Positions 30,835 to 42,500 of a DNA stretch of 64,000 bases are shown one piece after another. Under the pieces are notes generated by a model. It had not been told where the DNA came from, did not search any database, and worked only from the letters and a program-made list of their open reading frames with translations. The position numbers and the translations under genes are program-made. Origin of the DNA: Owenia fusiformis (Eukaryota; Annelida; Polychaeta; Sabellida; Oweniidae); contig CAIIXF020000002.1 in assembly GCA_903813345.2 (NCBI GenBank), positions 29,312,723 to 29,376,722 on the forward strand, given 5' to 3'. Numbering within the stretch: position 1 is the first letter of the stretch; each line of letters begins with the position of its first letter.

Positions 30835-31026
30835 CCTATCTACAGTAGTTCTTGTACTCCAAAGAGAGTCATCCATGCGTACGTTTTGCACTTCTCTGTT
30901 TTCGATCTCTATACCCCGTGTCTATCTACAGTAGGTCTTCTACTTCGAAGAGTGTCATCTATGCGTACGTTTTGCACTTCTCTGTTTTCGATCTCTCCAC
31001 ACTGTGCCTAGCTACTGTAGATCTCG
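30835..31026. repeat. 86-bp tandem repeat, about 2.2 copies
   Basis: 'tatctacagtag' / 'tatctacagtag' / 'tagctactgtag' start at 86-bp spacing (30837, 30923, 31009) and share 'tgcgtacgttttgcacttct ctgttttcgatctct'. 86 is not a multiple of three and the overlapping open frames in all phases are repeat products. Confidence 0.88.
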
Positions 31027-31501
31027 TGCTCAAAGATGAGTAGACTGAAATGTGGAGTAAAAACGATTGCCAAAATATTAGAATCTGGATTTAGAATAAA
31101 ACGATCACATTATCTACAACTTTAGAAGATATTATTAATTGTGGGATGCAGAGTCTCAACCATCCCTTGGAATAGAGAACCTTATATTAAGAGAAGCTTT
31201 GATAATTCAGAATGAGATGTTAAATATTTCTGAAAATTGCCAAAGGTTCAATTCACGAGAAGTCATATTATTTGATAAGCAATTGCAGTTCTGTTCGAAA
31301 CATATTTGAAAGTCAACGACGACCTTAAAAAGTACATTCAAGCTTTATGTGTAAATTATCATATGGTACAGTGTATTTATATGATCGTTCGTGTTTTTTT
31401 TAACTGAAACAAAGTGCCCCGTTTCAACCACACCCTTAACAATACAAGGACAAAGTATTACTAAAGTGTAGACATATGAAATGCAATTTTAACATCAAAT
31501 A

Positions 31502-33305
31502 CAAGGGCCGATCCAGAAGTTCTGATAAAAATGTAACTGGGTCATTTATTCCCTCATAAGTTATAAAAAAATTAGATGCTGGCTATGAATATTGCTGATT
31601 CAGAAGTTATGGTTGCTATGATAACCTCAATAACGCTATAGCACGACAGGGTAAAATGTGTGATGTTTAAAATTGGGTTTCTTTTGAACAAATGATCAAA
31701 ACCCCATTACAAGGTTACGTAATTTTACAAATGTCTGTTTTAACAGTAACTGCTGTTGATGTCCTCCTCTCACGAGTGTGAAATCATTATACACAGGCTG
31801 GTATCGAAATATTTGTTCACTGTGACGGAGCATGCTATTTTTCATAAAAACACTAAGAATACTTCACGATTTATTTTTTAACTCATACTGTATGTTTCGT
31901 TATACCATACAAAATTACTAACTCCATGCAATGGATATATCATTTGCGGGTAACTTTCACTTCTGTTTGAAGTCCAATTACGCTGGGAAGAAAAGCTATT
32001 GAAAATGGCGCCGGAGTATCATACTTCAAAATGTATCATTTCTTGCTTAACTTTCTAATGGCATGATATAGTGACACGATAATATTTACACATGGTTTCA
32101 GCATAACTATGAAGGTATAAATGAGGTGTTGATGTATTTGGTCTTTTTAATTCTTTTATAAAAAATAATGTTTAATTTTTTTGTCCGCTGTGACGGAGCA
32201 GTTGCAAATGTGAACTGTGAAAATGCTCTGTCACAGCGGACAAAAAATATTAATATTATTTTTTATAAAAAAACTAAAAAGACCCAATGCATTAATATCT
32301 CATTAATACATTCAGAGTTATGCTGAAAACATATGTTAATATTATCGTGTCACTATATCATGCCATTAAAAAGTTAAAAAAGAAATGGTGCATTTTAGAG
32401 TCTGATACTCTGGCGCCGTTTTTAATAGATTTTACTCCTAGCGTTATTGGACTTCAAACAGAAGTGAAGGGTTACACGCAAATGATATATCCATTGCATG
32501 GAGTAAGTAATTATCTTTGATATAACGAAACATATTATATAAATCGTGAAGCATTCTTAGTGTTTTTATGAAAAATACCATGCTCCGTCACAGCGGACAA
32601 ATCTTTCGATACCAGCCTGTGTTATAAATCCTGTTTGATACAGAAAAATGAACTCTTCGTGATACATTAGACAAGTCATGAGACACTAAGCTTTCAGTTC
32701 ATCTACTTTAAGCAAATCCGAAAAGGCGACCGAACAGAGCCAGATTCAAACATGTTTGACTAGGACAACACGTTATGTCACAAATCTGGTATGATCTACA
32801 ATATTATCCGCAAAAAGTTAAATATAGCTAGGTATAAGGACATTCTCCATACTTCCCAGATAATGGACTTTGTTGTGTTAGGACTTTGGCCCTAAAGAGG
32901 GATCCGAGTGTCTCATATTTTTGAACATTTGTTGAAATCAAGAATGCTGTCGACACCTCACTAGAACTGAAGAGGCGTGTACAAACATTGGGAGGATAGA
33001 TGCCAGGGTGTATTAATGTAGTATATTAATGCAGAAAGACATTATTTTGAGTTACTTTGTTGAGTTTTATCTCAAATAGGATTGCACAGTTGGATTTGGT
33101 TTTTTAGATTTTCAATATGAGTTATGACGTCAATATGAGCTCAAATCCTGTGATTTCAGAAAGTTCTATCAATTAATCATTCTGAAAATTCCCTGCTGTA
33201 TAGGTATATAAATTATGTAAATTGTCTAAAAATTTCAAGTGATTTCCTTAACTAAGCAAAAGATATGTAGCATTTTTATCAAGACTTCTGGATCGGCCTT
33301 TGTGC
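31502..33305. mobile_element. 1.8-kb element with ~30-bp TIRs enclosing a foldback
   Basis: 'aagggccgatccagaagttc tgataaaaatg' (31503-31533) is inverted at 33271-33301 ('catttttatcaagacttctg gatcggcctt'). Similar end sequences occur at 27506-27535, 53110-53150 and 56905-56940, so this is a dispersed family. The interior is non-coding and carries the foldback at 31790-32634. Confidence 0.7.
31790..32634. mobile_element. long foldback element A (arms ~400 bp)
   Basis: Palindromic over about 845 bp. The left arm 31790-32200 and the right arm 32224-32634 are inverted copies (shared words 'ctccatgcaatggatatatc', 'ggcatgatatagtgacacga'). GTCCGCTGTGACGGAGCA or a close form occurs four times: 31815-31832, 32183-32200, and inverted at 32224-32241 and 32581-32598. 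Homologous to element B at 57151-58320. Confidence 0.9.
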
Positions 33306-33869
33306 ATGCGTTGTTGACAGGAGACTGTGACGAGGACATTACAACATAAAAGAATAAATGTTTCAGGGGTTGACTTGTCCTGGGTATTTCATAATAATGA
33401 ACATTCCCCTCTACAATAAGCTATAAACCATAAAACCTATAAAATAGTTCATTTAATCCCGACACCATGATCCCAATATTGGCATGCTCAATAATTGGCA
33501 ATATGATTAGTGATGTAATGTTTAAAGTCACAATAACTCCTATTAGTATTGACATATATAGTGTGGCTACTAATTGATATGGATAAAAAACAGATAGCTA
33601 AATAATTCATAGAGCTGTCAGCACTTCGGCAATTGGTAGGGTTTTGAAAAGGTATATCATTCAATTCGAAAGCTATCATTCCTTTCAATAGGAGAATACA
33701 CTCAAATGAAATATGTTAATGTTACTAATGGGTTAGACTGTCCCAGATGTACATTGTGACTTGCGTATATTCTGTATGAACATTATTAAATTATTTATAT
33801 TCGAATGCATTCTTTATTCATTATTTATGTTACGTTGTGACGTTCAGTATCATAAGTCTAGAAAACAAA

Positions 33870-34175
33870 TTCAGAATCAGATCTATAGGGGGTGACAAGA
33901 TTACAAGCAACTTGTATAATTGACCTACAAATCTATTCCTTACAATATCAAATACAATATCTCCAAAAAGATTCACAATGTGTTATAAATTGGTGAAGTT
34001 ATTAATGATTCAAAGTGCAAAGATTAGTGAAACATGTTTAAATTCTCCCCAATAATAAGAATGGTAACCCTTCTTATAGAAAAATAATACATTATTGTAA
34101 AAATCTTTAGTTTTCCTTGAATAAAAGTATGCACTTTTGTGATTTTTAGAAAATAGACATGGCAGGGCTATAATG
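33870..34175. mobile_element. truncated TTAA-type MITE
   Basis: Matches 9220-9587 from 'cagaatcagatctatagggg' to 'tttttagaaaatagacatg', but both TTAA ends are lost. Confidence 0.75.
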
Positions 34176-35055
34176 TCAAAAATATTTCAGAGGATCAGTG
34201 GGCTCATAAAGCAGTAAGTAATGTTTGACCCCAGTATTAAATATTGGAAATATAAAGTGGGCCAAAAACGTCCGTATTTTCATTTGATTTCCTTATTTGA
34301 AAATTCATGAATTTCAGTAATATTTTCGCTATGGATGCAGCAATCAAAAATGTAATCGATCCTCAAAACATTATTTTATCTCTAGTATAGTGGTGCTTGG
34401 ATAAGGTTAACATGCAACAGGGGTTTGACTGAAAACTCCCACTTTCAAGGCAATATTTGACGTTGCATTTTTACAGTAATTATAGTTGCTGATTAATTAT
34501 AGTTTTTTTCTCAACTTTACACTTGTCTTAATTGATAATACATTGATATTTCTAAAATTTGACTTCCAATTGTAAATTGGATCACAACACGTCACTAATC
34601 TAGTTCTATATAAAACGTGTACTGATGGTTTTGCGGGTCCAATGAAAGCATTAAATATGAATTCGGAAATCTCAGTGCTGACTAAATAAAGCCAAACTTT
34701 TTTGAGGAGCTCAAGTGCTGATGTACAATACAACTTAATGATATTCTTGATCGCCCCTTGTACGTTACTCTAATTGACTTCAAATTCTAAAATGATCCTA
34801 TTTTGGGGGAGTCAGGGGTGCAGCGCCATTGTAATGATATTTGTTTATGAAAGAGAATAAACGAAAAGCAACACAGGGGCAAGACTAAAGCAATGGGCAG
34901 AGACTCAAGCAAACAGCGAATTACAGCTGTATATTAAAAATGAATTGGAAAGGAAAAAATGTCTTGAATAATTTATAAAGGTATGTGATCAACATTGTCT
35001 GGAGTGGAGAGCTCATCAAATTGTTTAAATTTTATTATATCCTTATTTGGTCATA
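34176..35055. other. 3' flank of the GPCR gene
   Basis: No other gene seen. On the minus strand an AATAAA (plus-strand TTTATT at 35031-35036) lies about 20 bases beyond the GPCR stop codon and could be a poly(A) signal, although the 3' UTR would be very short. Confidence 0.4.
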
Positions 35056-35669
35056 TTACTTCAGTCTCAACCACAATTCTATTTCTAATACAGTGACAAC
35101 ATCAACACTACGCCATCTATTAACCTTTACCTGTAACCTACCCGTCCGAGCGCCTGTTTGGGAGTATGACACGTCGCTTTTAATCCCCTGAAAACGCTGC
35201 TTGTAGCTGGCACAGCATATAGAGTTGATGAAAGAACGCCTAAAAGTTTTGTTCATGAAGCAATACGTAATTGGATTACAGCACGATGAGACATACGAGA
35301 GAAGCTGAACGCAGCTCAGACCTAAAGGTCCAACATATTTATAAGCGCTGTTCAAATCGAACAGAATCCAGGTCTGTACTACATACAGGGGGGTCCAGCA
35401 AACAAAGAATTCAACTACAACTATAAACAACATCCGGACTACTTTTTTCTTTGCCTCTAGGCTCTTCTCGGCATTGCTTTGTCTTACGGCACGTAATTTT
35501 TGAATACGTTTATTTGTCTGCTTTCTCCCATTTTTGGATGATCCCAGGTTTGTCTTGGAAATTTTACTGTCGTTAGTCGACACCATGGTAACGTTTGTTA
35601 GTTCATCTGAGGAAAGATCGTTTTCCTCAAGTGACCTTCCGTTCTTATGGTTATTCAACTCAGTCTCCT
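35056..35669 (-). CDS. GPCR last exon (ICL3, TM6, TM7, tail)
   Basis: The acceptor 'ttttattttcag' precedes AGGAGACTG. Encodes the hydrophilic ICL3 (basic 'KNGRKQTNKRIQKLR'), KKKVVRMLF into TM6, TM7 with NPITY, and a ~60-residue tail ending in LWLRLK. Confidence 0.88.
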
Positions 35670-36298
35670 CTGAAAATAAAACAAAGTACGCATTCTTAAA
35701 AGCTGGCACAAATCACGTATTCTAGTGACCTATATCTCTTTTCTAGTTTATATGTCACGATATACGATATAATATTTATAATCTTCAGTTGAAAACTTCG
35801 ATTTGCACTTTCTACAAACATAGGCCTAGATTATCTGGGAAAAATGATTTGCCTGAAGAAGTGGGGGGGGGCAAATCAGGCATACATTTTTCATATCCAT
35901 ACAGTACATTAAATGTGATTTACCTTGAGAGTTACTTCTCAAATCCATTTGCATTCCAATATACAATGTCCTTATTATCATCCCATAGGTGACACTCATA
36001 ATCAATAGCGGAAGTAGTAGAAACAAGAGATCCAACGTAACCGTGTAGACTTTTTCTAATATTTTAAAATTGTCCCAATTTTCCATGCATTTGTTGTTAC
36101 CATTCCGTAAAGGCGAAAGCTTGGTAGTGATGGCAATCGGCAATGCGATAATGAGGCACACGCCCCATATTCCACATATTATCTTATAGGAATGGGATAT
36201 TGTCTGCCAGCCGCGAGATTTGAGCGGATGACAGATGGCGAAGTATCGTTCCAACGAGATTGCCACGAGAGTTAAGACGCTCACACCAACCGAAACAG
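35056..36298 (-). CDS. cholecystokinin/sulfakinin-type GPCR, 3' two exons
   Basis: Exons 36298-35924 (375 nt, enters and leaves in phase 1) and 35669-35056 (614 nt to the TAA stop) join in frame. Class A rhodopsin-like peptide receptor. Visible: end of TM3 with E-R-Y (ISLERYFAICHPLKS, followed by SRGWQT as in CCK receptors), TM4, an ECL2 Cys (NNKCMENW), TM5, a long basic/acidic ICL3, TM6 with CWTPLY, and TM7 with SSCCNPITYCFMN, diagnostic for CCK/sulfakinin receptors. A possible palmitoylated CC follows. Probable Gq-coupled receptor for a CCK/sulfakinin-like neuropeptide (from the family). TM1-TM3 exons lie upstream (higher coordinates) but were not found. Confidence 0.87.
35924..36298 (-). 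CDS. GPCR penultimate exon (TM3 end to start of ICL3)
   Basis: The acceptor 'cttttttttcag' precedes CTGTTTCGG and the donor is GTAAATC. Encodes VSVGVSVLTLVAISLERY onward through TM4, ECL2 and TM5. Confidence 0.87.
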
Positions 36299-37378
36299 CT
36301 GAAAAAAAAGTTTTATTTGTGTTAGGCAAGTAATTGGATTATCCATTTGATATTAATTTTGAGTATTTTGGATACATTATATATATAAATAAGATTAATC
36401 AAACATATACAAAAATGGTACTAGTCCATGGTATGGCTCATAGATATTACAAATCCGTGGCACCATATATGCATAACGACATCTGAACCGATATGTAGGG
36501 AGGGGCATATGTCCTTATGCTTTTAAAATGCCATTTGGTTTTCATGAGCATTTTAGTGCATTTTATGAGACTCAAATTGTAAATCGAAACTTATATATAA
36601 TTGTGCAAAGTTCCGATTGGAATTGGGAGAAATTTATAGTGTTGCACACATCCAATCATTCAGACGAGCCTCCGAGTATTTAAAGACGACATCGAATCAT
36701 TTTTTGTAAGACCGGTTCTCTCAATTTTTTCAGCAATCCAACATCTCTCGTTTCCGATCTTTCCATTCGAGTTTTAGGAAGCCATACTTCATTTTATAAT
36801 TTGTAACTTTTTATCAAATCAGGCATTATTCATTTGTGCACAAACTCTATGTCGCCAAAGCCATGCGAATTGCACTTTTACGAATTGTTGCGAGTGTTGT
36901 AAGATACATTTTCCTTTTAAGTTGTATATTGATTTGAGATAGTTGGATTTTCTTTCCATTTGGCAATGAGATCTTAGACATTTCATTTTCCTGCTATGTT
37001 TTATCATTTTTGGTCTTTCGCATTTGGCACTCCTGCGTACATATTCAGGACATTTTGGAAAGAATTTGGGACAAAATGGCTACTCCCAGGCTATATCTCT
37101 TTTGTCTTTATATCGGGTATTGCTAGAAAAACTAGTTTCTGGGTGAAATTATATGTCACATATGAAGGAGGTAATTTAACTTATACTTGAATACCATGTA
37201 TTACTCATTTCTGAGTAAATTCTATGCTGAAGAAGTAGTGAAGTTCAATATCATTGTTAATGTTTTATGTGGAGTGGTAGTCATTGTCCCCGGGTCGTTG
37301 CTAATTGTGAGTACTATCCATACACTTTATTTTAGGGGAGTACAAGTTTCTTTTAACTTCATTCTATATTCTGTATAA
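36299..37378. other. upstream of GPCR exon; no exon recognised
   Basis: AT-rich. On the plus strand, 37187-37303 encodes a hydrophobic segment (IIVNVLCGVVVIVPGSLLI) ending exactly at a GTGAGT donor. It resembles a single membrane helix, but no partner exon was found. Confidence 0.3.
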
Positions 37379-37856
37379 TCACTGCTACCCACGGTAAGAT
37401 TTTTTTATTTCCCGATTTACACCTACTTATCACGTTGTGGATAATAATTTGCCTCGAAGTTAAGGAAGATAGTCTTGTTTGAGAATGTGTCGATGGTTTT
37501 AGGTTTTATATGTTAACAAAGGCACAATTCAGGTATTTAGTCCCTCGCTTTTGTTACACTGACGAACGACCAATATCAATGTAATATTGGCAATATTAAT
37601 GCCGGTCGTCAGTGTAACAAAAGCGAGGGACTAAATATGTGAAATGCGTCTTCGTTAACATACCAAACCTAAAACCATCGACACATTCTCAAACTAGATT
37701 ATCTCCCATAACTTCGAGCCAAATTATAATCCACATCGTGACTTATAAGTAGATGTAAATCGAGAAATAAAAATATCTTACCAAATTCAAATCCCGGAAG
37801 TAGTTCAGCCATGATACACTGACGATACGTCTGTGTAACTAGGTGGGTAGTAGTGA
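37379..37856. mobile_element. foldback element (full copy)
   Basis: Left arm 37379-37583 and right arm about 37597-37856 are inverted copies ('actgctacccac' ... 'gtgggtagtagtga'; 'tagtccctcgcttttgttac' / 'gtaacaaaagcgagggacta'). The right arm holds about 50 bp more near its end. A half copy is in the tRNA array at 10501-10790. Confidence 0.9.
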
Positions 37857-37972
37857 TAGTATTTGAAATTTTATAAAAGGTATTCCTTTCAAATAGTGCA
37901 CTCTGTGATGCCATATTGTTTTTTTTATGTGAGGCGCATCCTATAACGTTTGATTAATCCAAGTTTTTATGT

Positions 37973-38387
37973 GCACGCGGTCCTAACTTCGACCGTTAAT
38001 TTGAATTTTTGACCTACCGGATGTTTGAAAATCAAGGATTATGAGTCTCATTCTGCACCGTTTTTCTTCAAACTTGTTCCATTCAAAGCATAACAAAAAT
38101 CCCTTTCTGATGGTACATTATTCTCTTAATAAGAGACCCTACTTCCAGCGGCATTTTGGTCCCCAGCTGTAAGAAGGCCTTCCGACAGCTGGGGACCAAA
38201 ACGCTGCGTGAACGAGGGACTCTTTACAATCAAGTAATGCACCGACAGAAAGGCAATTTTGTTTTGCTTTTAATGGTATAAGTTTGAAGAAAAACGGTGC
38301 AGTATGAGACTCGCAATCCTTGATTTTCAAGCACCTGGTAGGTCAAAAATTCAAATTAACGGTCGAAGTTATATAGTACCGCGTGAT
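37973..38387. mobile_element. second foldback element, ~190-bp arms
   Basis: 'cacgcggtcctaacttcgac cgttaatttg' is mirrored by 'caaattaacggtcgaagtta tatagtaccgcgtg', and the centre is 'ttggtccccagctg'/'cagctggggaccaa'. About 120 bp from the previous foldback. Confidence 0.9.
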
Positions 38388-41300
38388 GTGGAGTATCAGG
38401 TTTTTTGAGTGCATTTTATACAGTACCACATAATAAGCGAGGAATATACTATACTGAAGAAGTTGTTATATCAGTTACGATTTATATGTGAGGTATTCGT
38501 GTTTGTGAGTATATTCATGAGGCTATTATGTTTTTGATTTTTCATGTGAGATGTTCCTTTTTTTGCGAATGCATTATGTTAGGCAATATTACCTGTGATT
38601 TATAAACGAATTATTAGTTCTATATAAGAGCTTTCATGAGAGGATTGGTTTATGCGAGTGAATCCAAATGCTATAGTCACTGATTTTCATTTGAGGTATT
38701 CTGTTTTGTTTAATGAACAGTGTTCCTTTTTGTAAAATAATTTCTGGATTTTGCGACCGTTTAAGTTTATGTACTCGAGATGCTGAAGGATGTGGGGATT
38801 ATTTTAGGCATTGTCAATTAAATTGCTAAAACTGAAGGCTTTAGGTTTGCAGTGGGATGCTGACCCTTTTAAACGTTAAACGAATTATAATATCTATCTC
38901 AAAGCATTAAGACCAAATTCTAAATATTGTATATCTAATATACTATTAGTATTGTTATGAGTATTGGCTCACAATTTGTATTTTTATTCAATTTGTGTTG
39001 TAATGACTCGAGTATAATGAGGTGCTACTTGGTGTAATGGTCTGGGAATGATGTTTATACTTAGCTCGTGGGTCGGGAGGGGTTGATAGACGTTTGACTT
39101 TGGGATTGCTAGTGTTTTTAATGTCACCACCAAGAGTGGTATGACATATTGTTATAGTTTCCAACATAAAGTCCATTGGCAGTACATATTCGGCGTTCGG
39201 TGTATGTAACGAATATGCGTTGGCATTTTGCATGTTAATGCTTTGATATTCCCTTATATTAGTATACTCTTGAACACATTCCATTTGTTGCTGTGCCTTT
39301 TCCATTTCCACTTGTGCGTTCATGTTTTGTTACTTCAGAATTCTGATTTTTTATTAATGTGTAACAAACAGTATAATATAACAACAATTATATTTGTCAC
39401 TGCGATGCATTACATCGATTCATTTTTACATTATTGCCGACATTTCTCAAAGATCCATGTAGTCAAATGTTGAAGATATGGTCCTTATATAAGCAACCAA
39501 TTCATGTTCAACCATATGCAACAATTTTCAATCGCAGACGGTATTAGACAAGGAAGAACAACGAGTCTCCCTTTATTGGCAATTGACCCCTGAATACGGC
39601 TGTCCATATCTCAAAATGTATTACAACTAATTTAGTAAAAAACGGACATATTATAACCATATGTTATTCACAGGTAATAAAGCTGCCAATATATTGATTG
39701 CTTCACCAATATCTCCAAAACGACATAAAATGTTGAAACCTTGATTTTTTATATATAAGGTATTTCAAGGAACCCATACCGCAAAATTATAGCCAAGAAA
39801 CTTGATGTATATATTAAAAATATTTTCATGTGATTTTCTTTTAATGTTTGTACTTTAAATTATGAAAAAAATACAAAAAGCGTTTTACACGTTTTTTGAC
39901 CCCTGATAATGACATGCATTATTTGGCCTAAAAGCCCGCCGTATTTATCACGGCTATACAAAAATAAAACGCGGGACACATGTAGGTATCTAAATATAAG
40001 CTCAAATATCATTATGCAGATATGGTGCCACCAACTCCTTAATTAGACGTCCTAGAAATTTCATACCGTGGACTATACCCTTATTATAGTCTTGCCAGTT
40101 AAGTATGGGTAACATTTTTTACCACACCCTGTATATAGAAATATTATTCACAACAAAGTATGTAAAAAAGTCAATAGTAACTATATATACGTACCTTTTA
40201 TTGCTTTAGCATGGAGTAACATTTACGTGTTTACACTAGTAAGGACGAACACCCAAAATAATGAAAATGTTTACACAAAAATCATACAATGCCAAGTACC
40301 ATATAATTAATGACAAATAGCCCCCACCCAAAGTGGAATATAATGAGGAGGAACTCTCCCTTACTCTACTACTTACAGCCTCATGGTGTCAATCTGATTT
40401 ACATTGATTAATTCATGCTATTTTCATTGCTTCTACGTTAAGTTCAAAGGATTGAATTTATTGGGGATATAAAGGATAGTGCTAAATTCCGAATTTGTCG
40501 GGAAACAAAGTACTGTGGTCATAAAAAACACCGATTTACAAAGGACTACTTTGAGCGTTTTAAGTAGTTGCAAATTGAGCTTTCCCACGCCGCAACGCCG
40601 AGATTAGAAGACGGGATAATCATTATGGGATTTTAGATCATTTTGATGTATTTCTTGTGATTAAAGACGTTATAATACAGTATATAGACGAGCACAACCT
40701 TAAAACATATACTTTAATAACATGACGTTCAATGGGATTTTTGATTTCATGGAATACTGAACTAGAATTATGATCAATTCTTTAATTCATGTAATTTGTC
40801 ATTTGGATTTCTCGGTTCAGTTTGAAGCTTGGTATTACAAATAAAAGCCCCATGAGATAAGGGCAATTGGTTCGCAGGTTTCTTCCTGATAACTTTCTGA
40901 GATTAATGGGTTGTGATTCAGTTTTAGATTAGGACCTATCATTATTTAGACTGACAGACCAACCGGCAGCATTATTACAAAAAGTCTATTTAACTGCTCG
41001 AGTATTCTTATTTGGCAAATAAATGGACGTGAATGCTCAATTAAACGCTCGCAATATCCGAATGAATCAATCTGAATATACTGCAAAACGTTATATCCTT
41101 AAGCCCAGAGGTAATTAATTTCAAAAATCGAAGTTTCTCGGTATTGACATTGACTTAAGAAGGGGCTTTTATTTTATTTCCATCTAGATTTATGATTGCA
41201 GATGACTACAATCATTTTTCAATCACTTCTAATCAAGTCTCAATAATTACTTGCGACTTTTTATTTCTTATTTAAAGTCGACTGTTCAGTTAAGGAGACA

Positions 41301-41899
41301 AACATTTCTCTAAATGCCTAACGAGCTTTGAGGGTCATACAAAAATATTTATCATCGTGAAATTACCATTTCATTCCACATGTTTCTAGGCAAATTATTC
41401 CGAATATGATCGACTATTTGTCGGCTACACTCATTACTGTGATAATCTGCATATGCTACTAATTCAAGCTGTTTGTCTCAGAGAGACTAAAATCGGATTC
41501 GAATCTGAAGAAAATATAATATTTCGAGGGGAATAAGATTGTTATTTAATCCCGAAAATAATCTATTTTTCATAACGCCATTTTACAATGAATTTCCATG
41601 CAACCATGTATGTGAAGAATAAACAATATGAAACAATTTTCAAATATAAATTTTGGGGAAGTTTTTGAAAAGCAATTTTGTCACTAGCACGTGTAAATAT
41701 TTTAACTTAACGTTTTTTTTCACTGAAACGAAACGATGCAATAATATTTCGGGAATAAAAATAAGTAAGTACGATGAATGCCGTATTCTTTTGATAACGA
41801 ATTGCTCTTTTACATAGATAGATAGCCATCTAATAGAATGGTTCATCAGATCCAAAACATCCAAAGCTTTCGTTCTTCTAGGCCTACGCGCATGACAAA
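38388..41899. other. long intergenic stretch, no gene recognised
   Basis: 39115-39165 holds the reversed end of the ATGTCACCACC element family ('atgtcaccaccaagagtggt'). Minus-strand 39323-39165 contains a Gln/Asn-rich frame (VEMEKAQQQMECVQEY) that looks more protein-like than its surroundings but has no family. A mariner-type end 'ttaccacaccctgtata' lies at about 40116. The rest is unstructured AT-rich DNA. Confidence 0.4.
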
Positions 41900-42282
41900 T
41901 TAAAGGCAGAATCTGATCTATATGGGGTGACAAAATTACAAGCAACATGTATAATTGACCTACCAATCCATTCCTTACAATATCAAATAAAATATCTCCC
42001 AAAAGATTCACAATATGTTATATAAATTGGTGAAGTTATTAATGATTCAAATAGCAAAAATGAGTGAAAAATGTTTAAATTCTCCCAAATAATAAGAATG
42101 GTTACCATGTTAATAGAAAAATAATACATTATTGTAAAAATCTTTAGTTTTCCTGGAATAAAGTATGCGCTTTTGTGATTTTTAGAAAATAGACATGACA
42201 AGGAATGGCATGAGCCAAAAATATTCTAAAATTTAAATACTTTTTTGTTTAGCCTGCTCGCTATATCTGATTCTCTCTTTAA
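41900..42282. mobile_element. TTAA-flanked MITE
   Basis: TTAA at 41900-41903 and 42279-42282 encloses 375 bp homologous to 9220-9587, with the same inverted ends AGGCAGAATCTGATC / ATCTGATTCTCTCT. Confidence 0.82.
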
Positions 42283-42445
42283 AACCATCCTACCACCACT
42301 ACCTATCTAAAAGACTACAAGTGCTAATGTAACTGATTGTTTGGAAAATCACACACTGACATTACGCGAAAATAATGAGATCCATATAGCAAACATGAAA
42401 CAGCTTTCAAGGTCTGTGATACATCATCAGCATGCAATAGTACAA

Positions 42446-42500
42446 TAACGTCATTTCGAAGGGCAATATATATAATTGCCCGCAGAAATGACGTTATTAG
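42446..42500. repeat. short perfect-type hairpin
   Basis: 'ataacgtcatttcgaagggc aatta'-type left arm and 'gcccgcagaaatgacgttat' right arm around TATATA. Confidence 0.7.

Noticed and set aside
30728-31043. Three overlapping plus-strand frames sharing 'MRTFCTSLFSIS'
   Set aside because: Same 86-bp tandem repeat read in different phases.
35534-35725. Plus-strand frame opposite the GPCR last exon
   Set aside because: Shadow of the conserved minus-strand coding exon.
38988-39323. 111-residue minus-strand frame starting MNAQVEMEKAQQQM
   Set aside because: The first 53 residues look protein-like, but the frame is cut by an ATGTCACCACC element end and has no family; mentioned only as context.
41640-42011. 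123-residue minus-strand frame
   Set aside because: Runs into the TTAA MITE, has no family resemblance and no splice context; chance frame.
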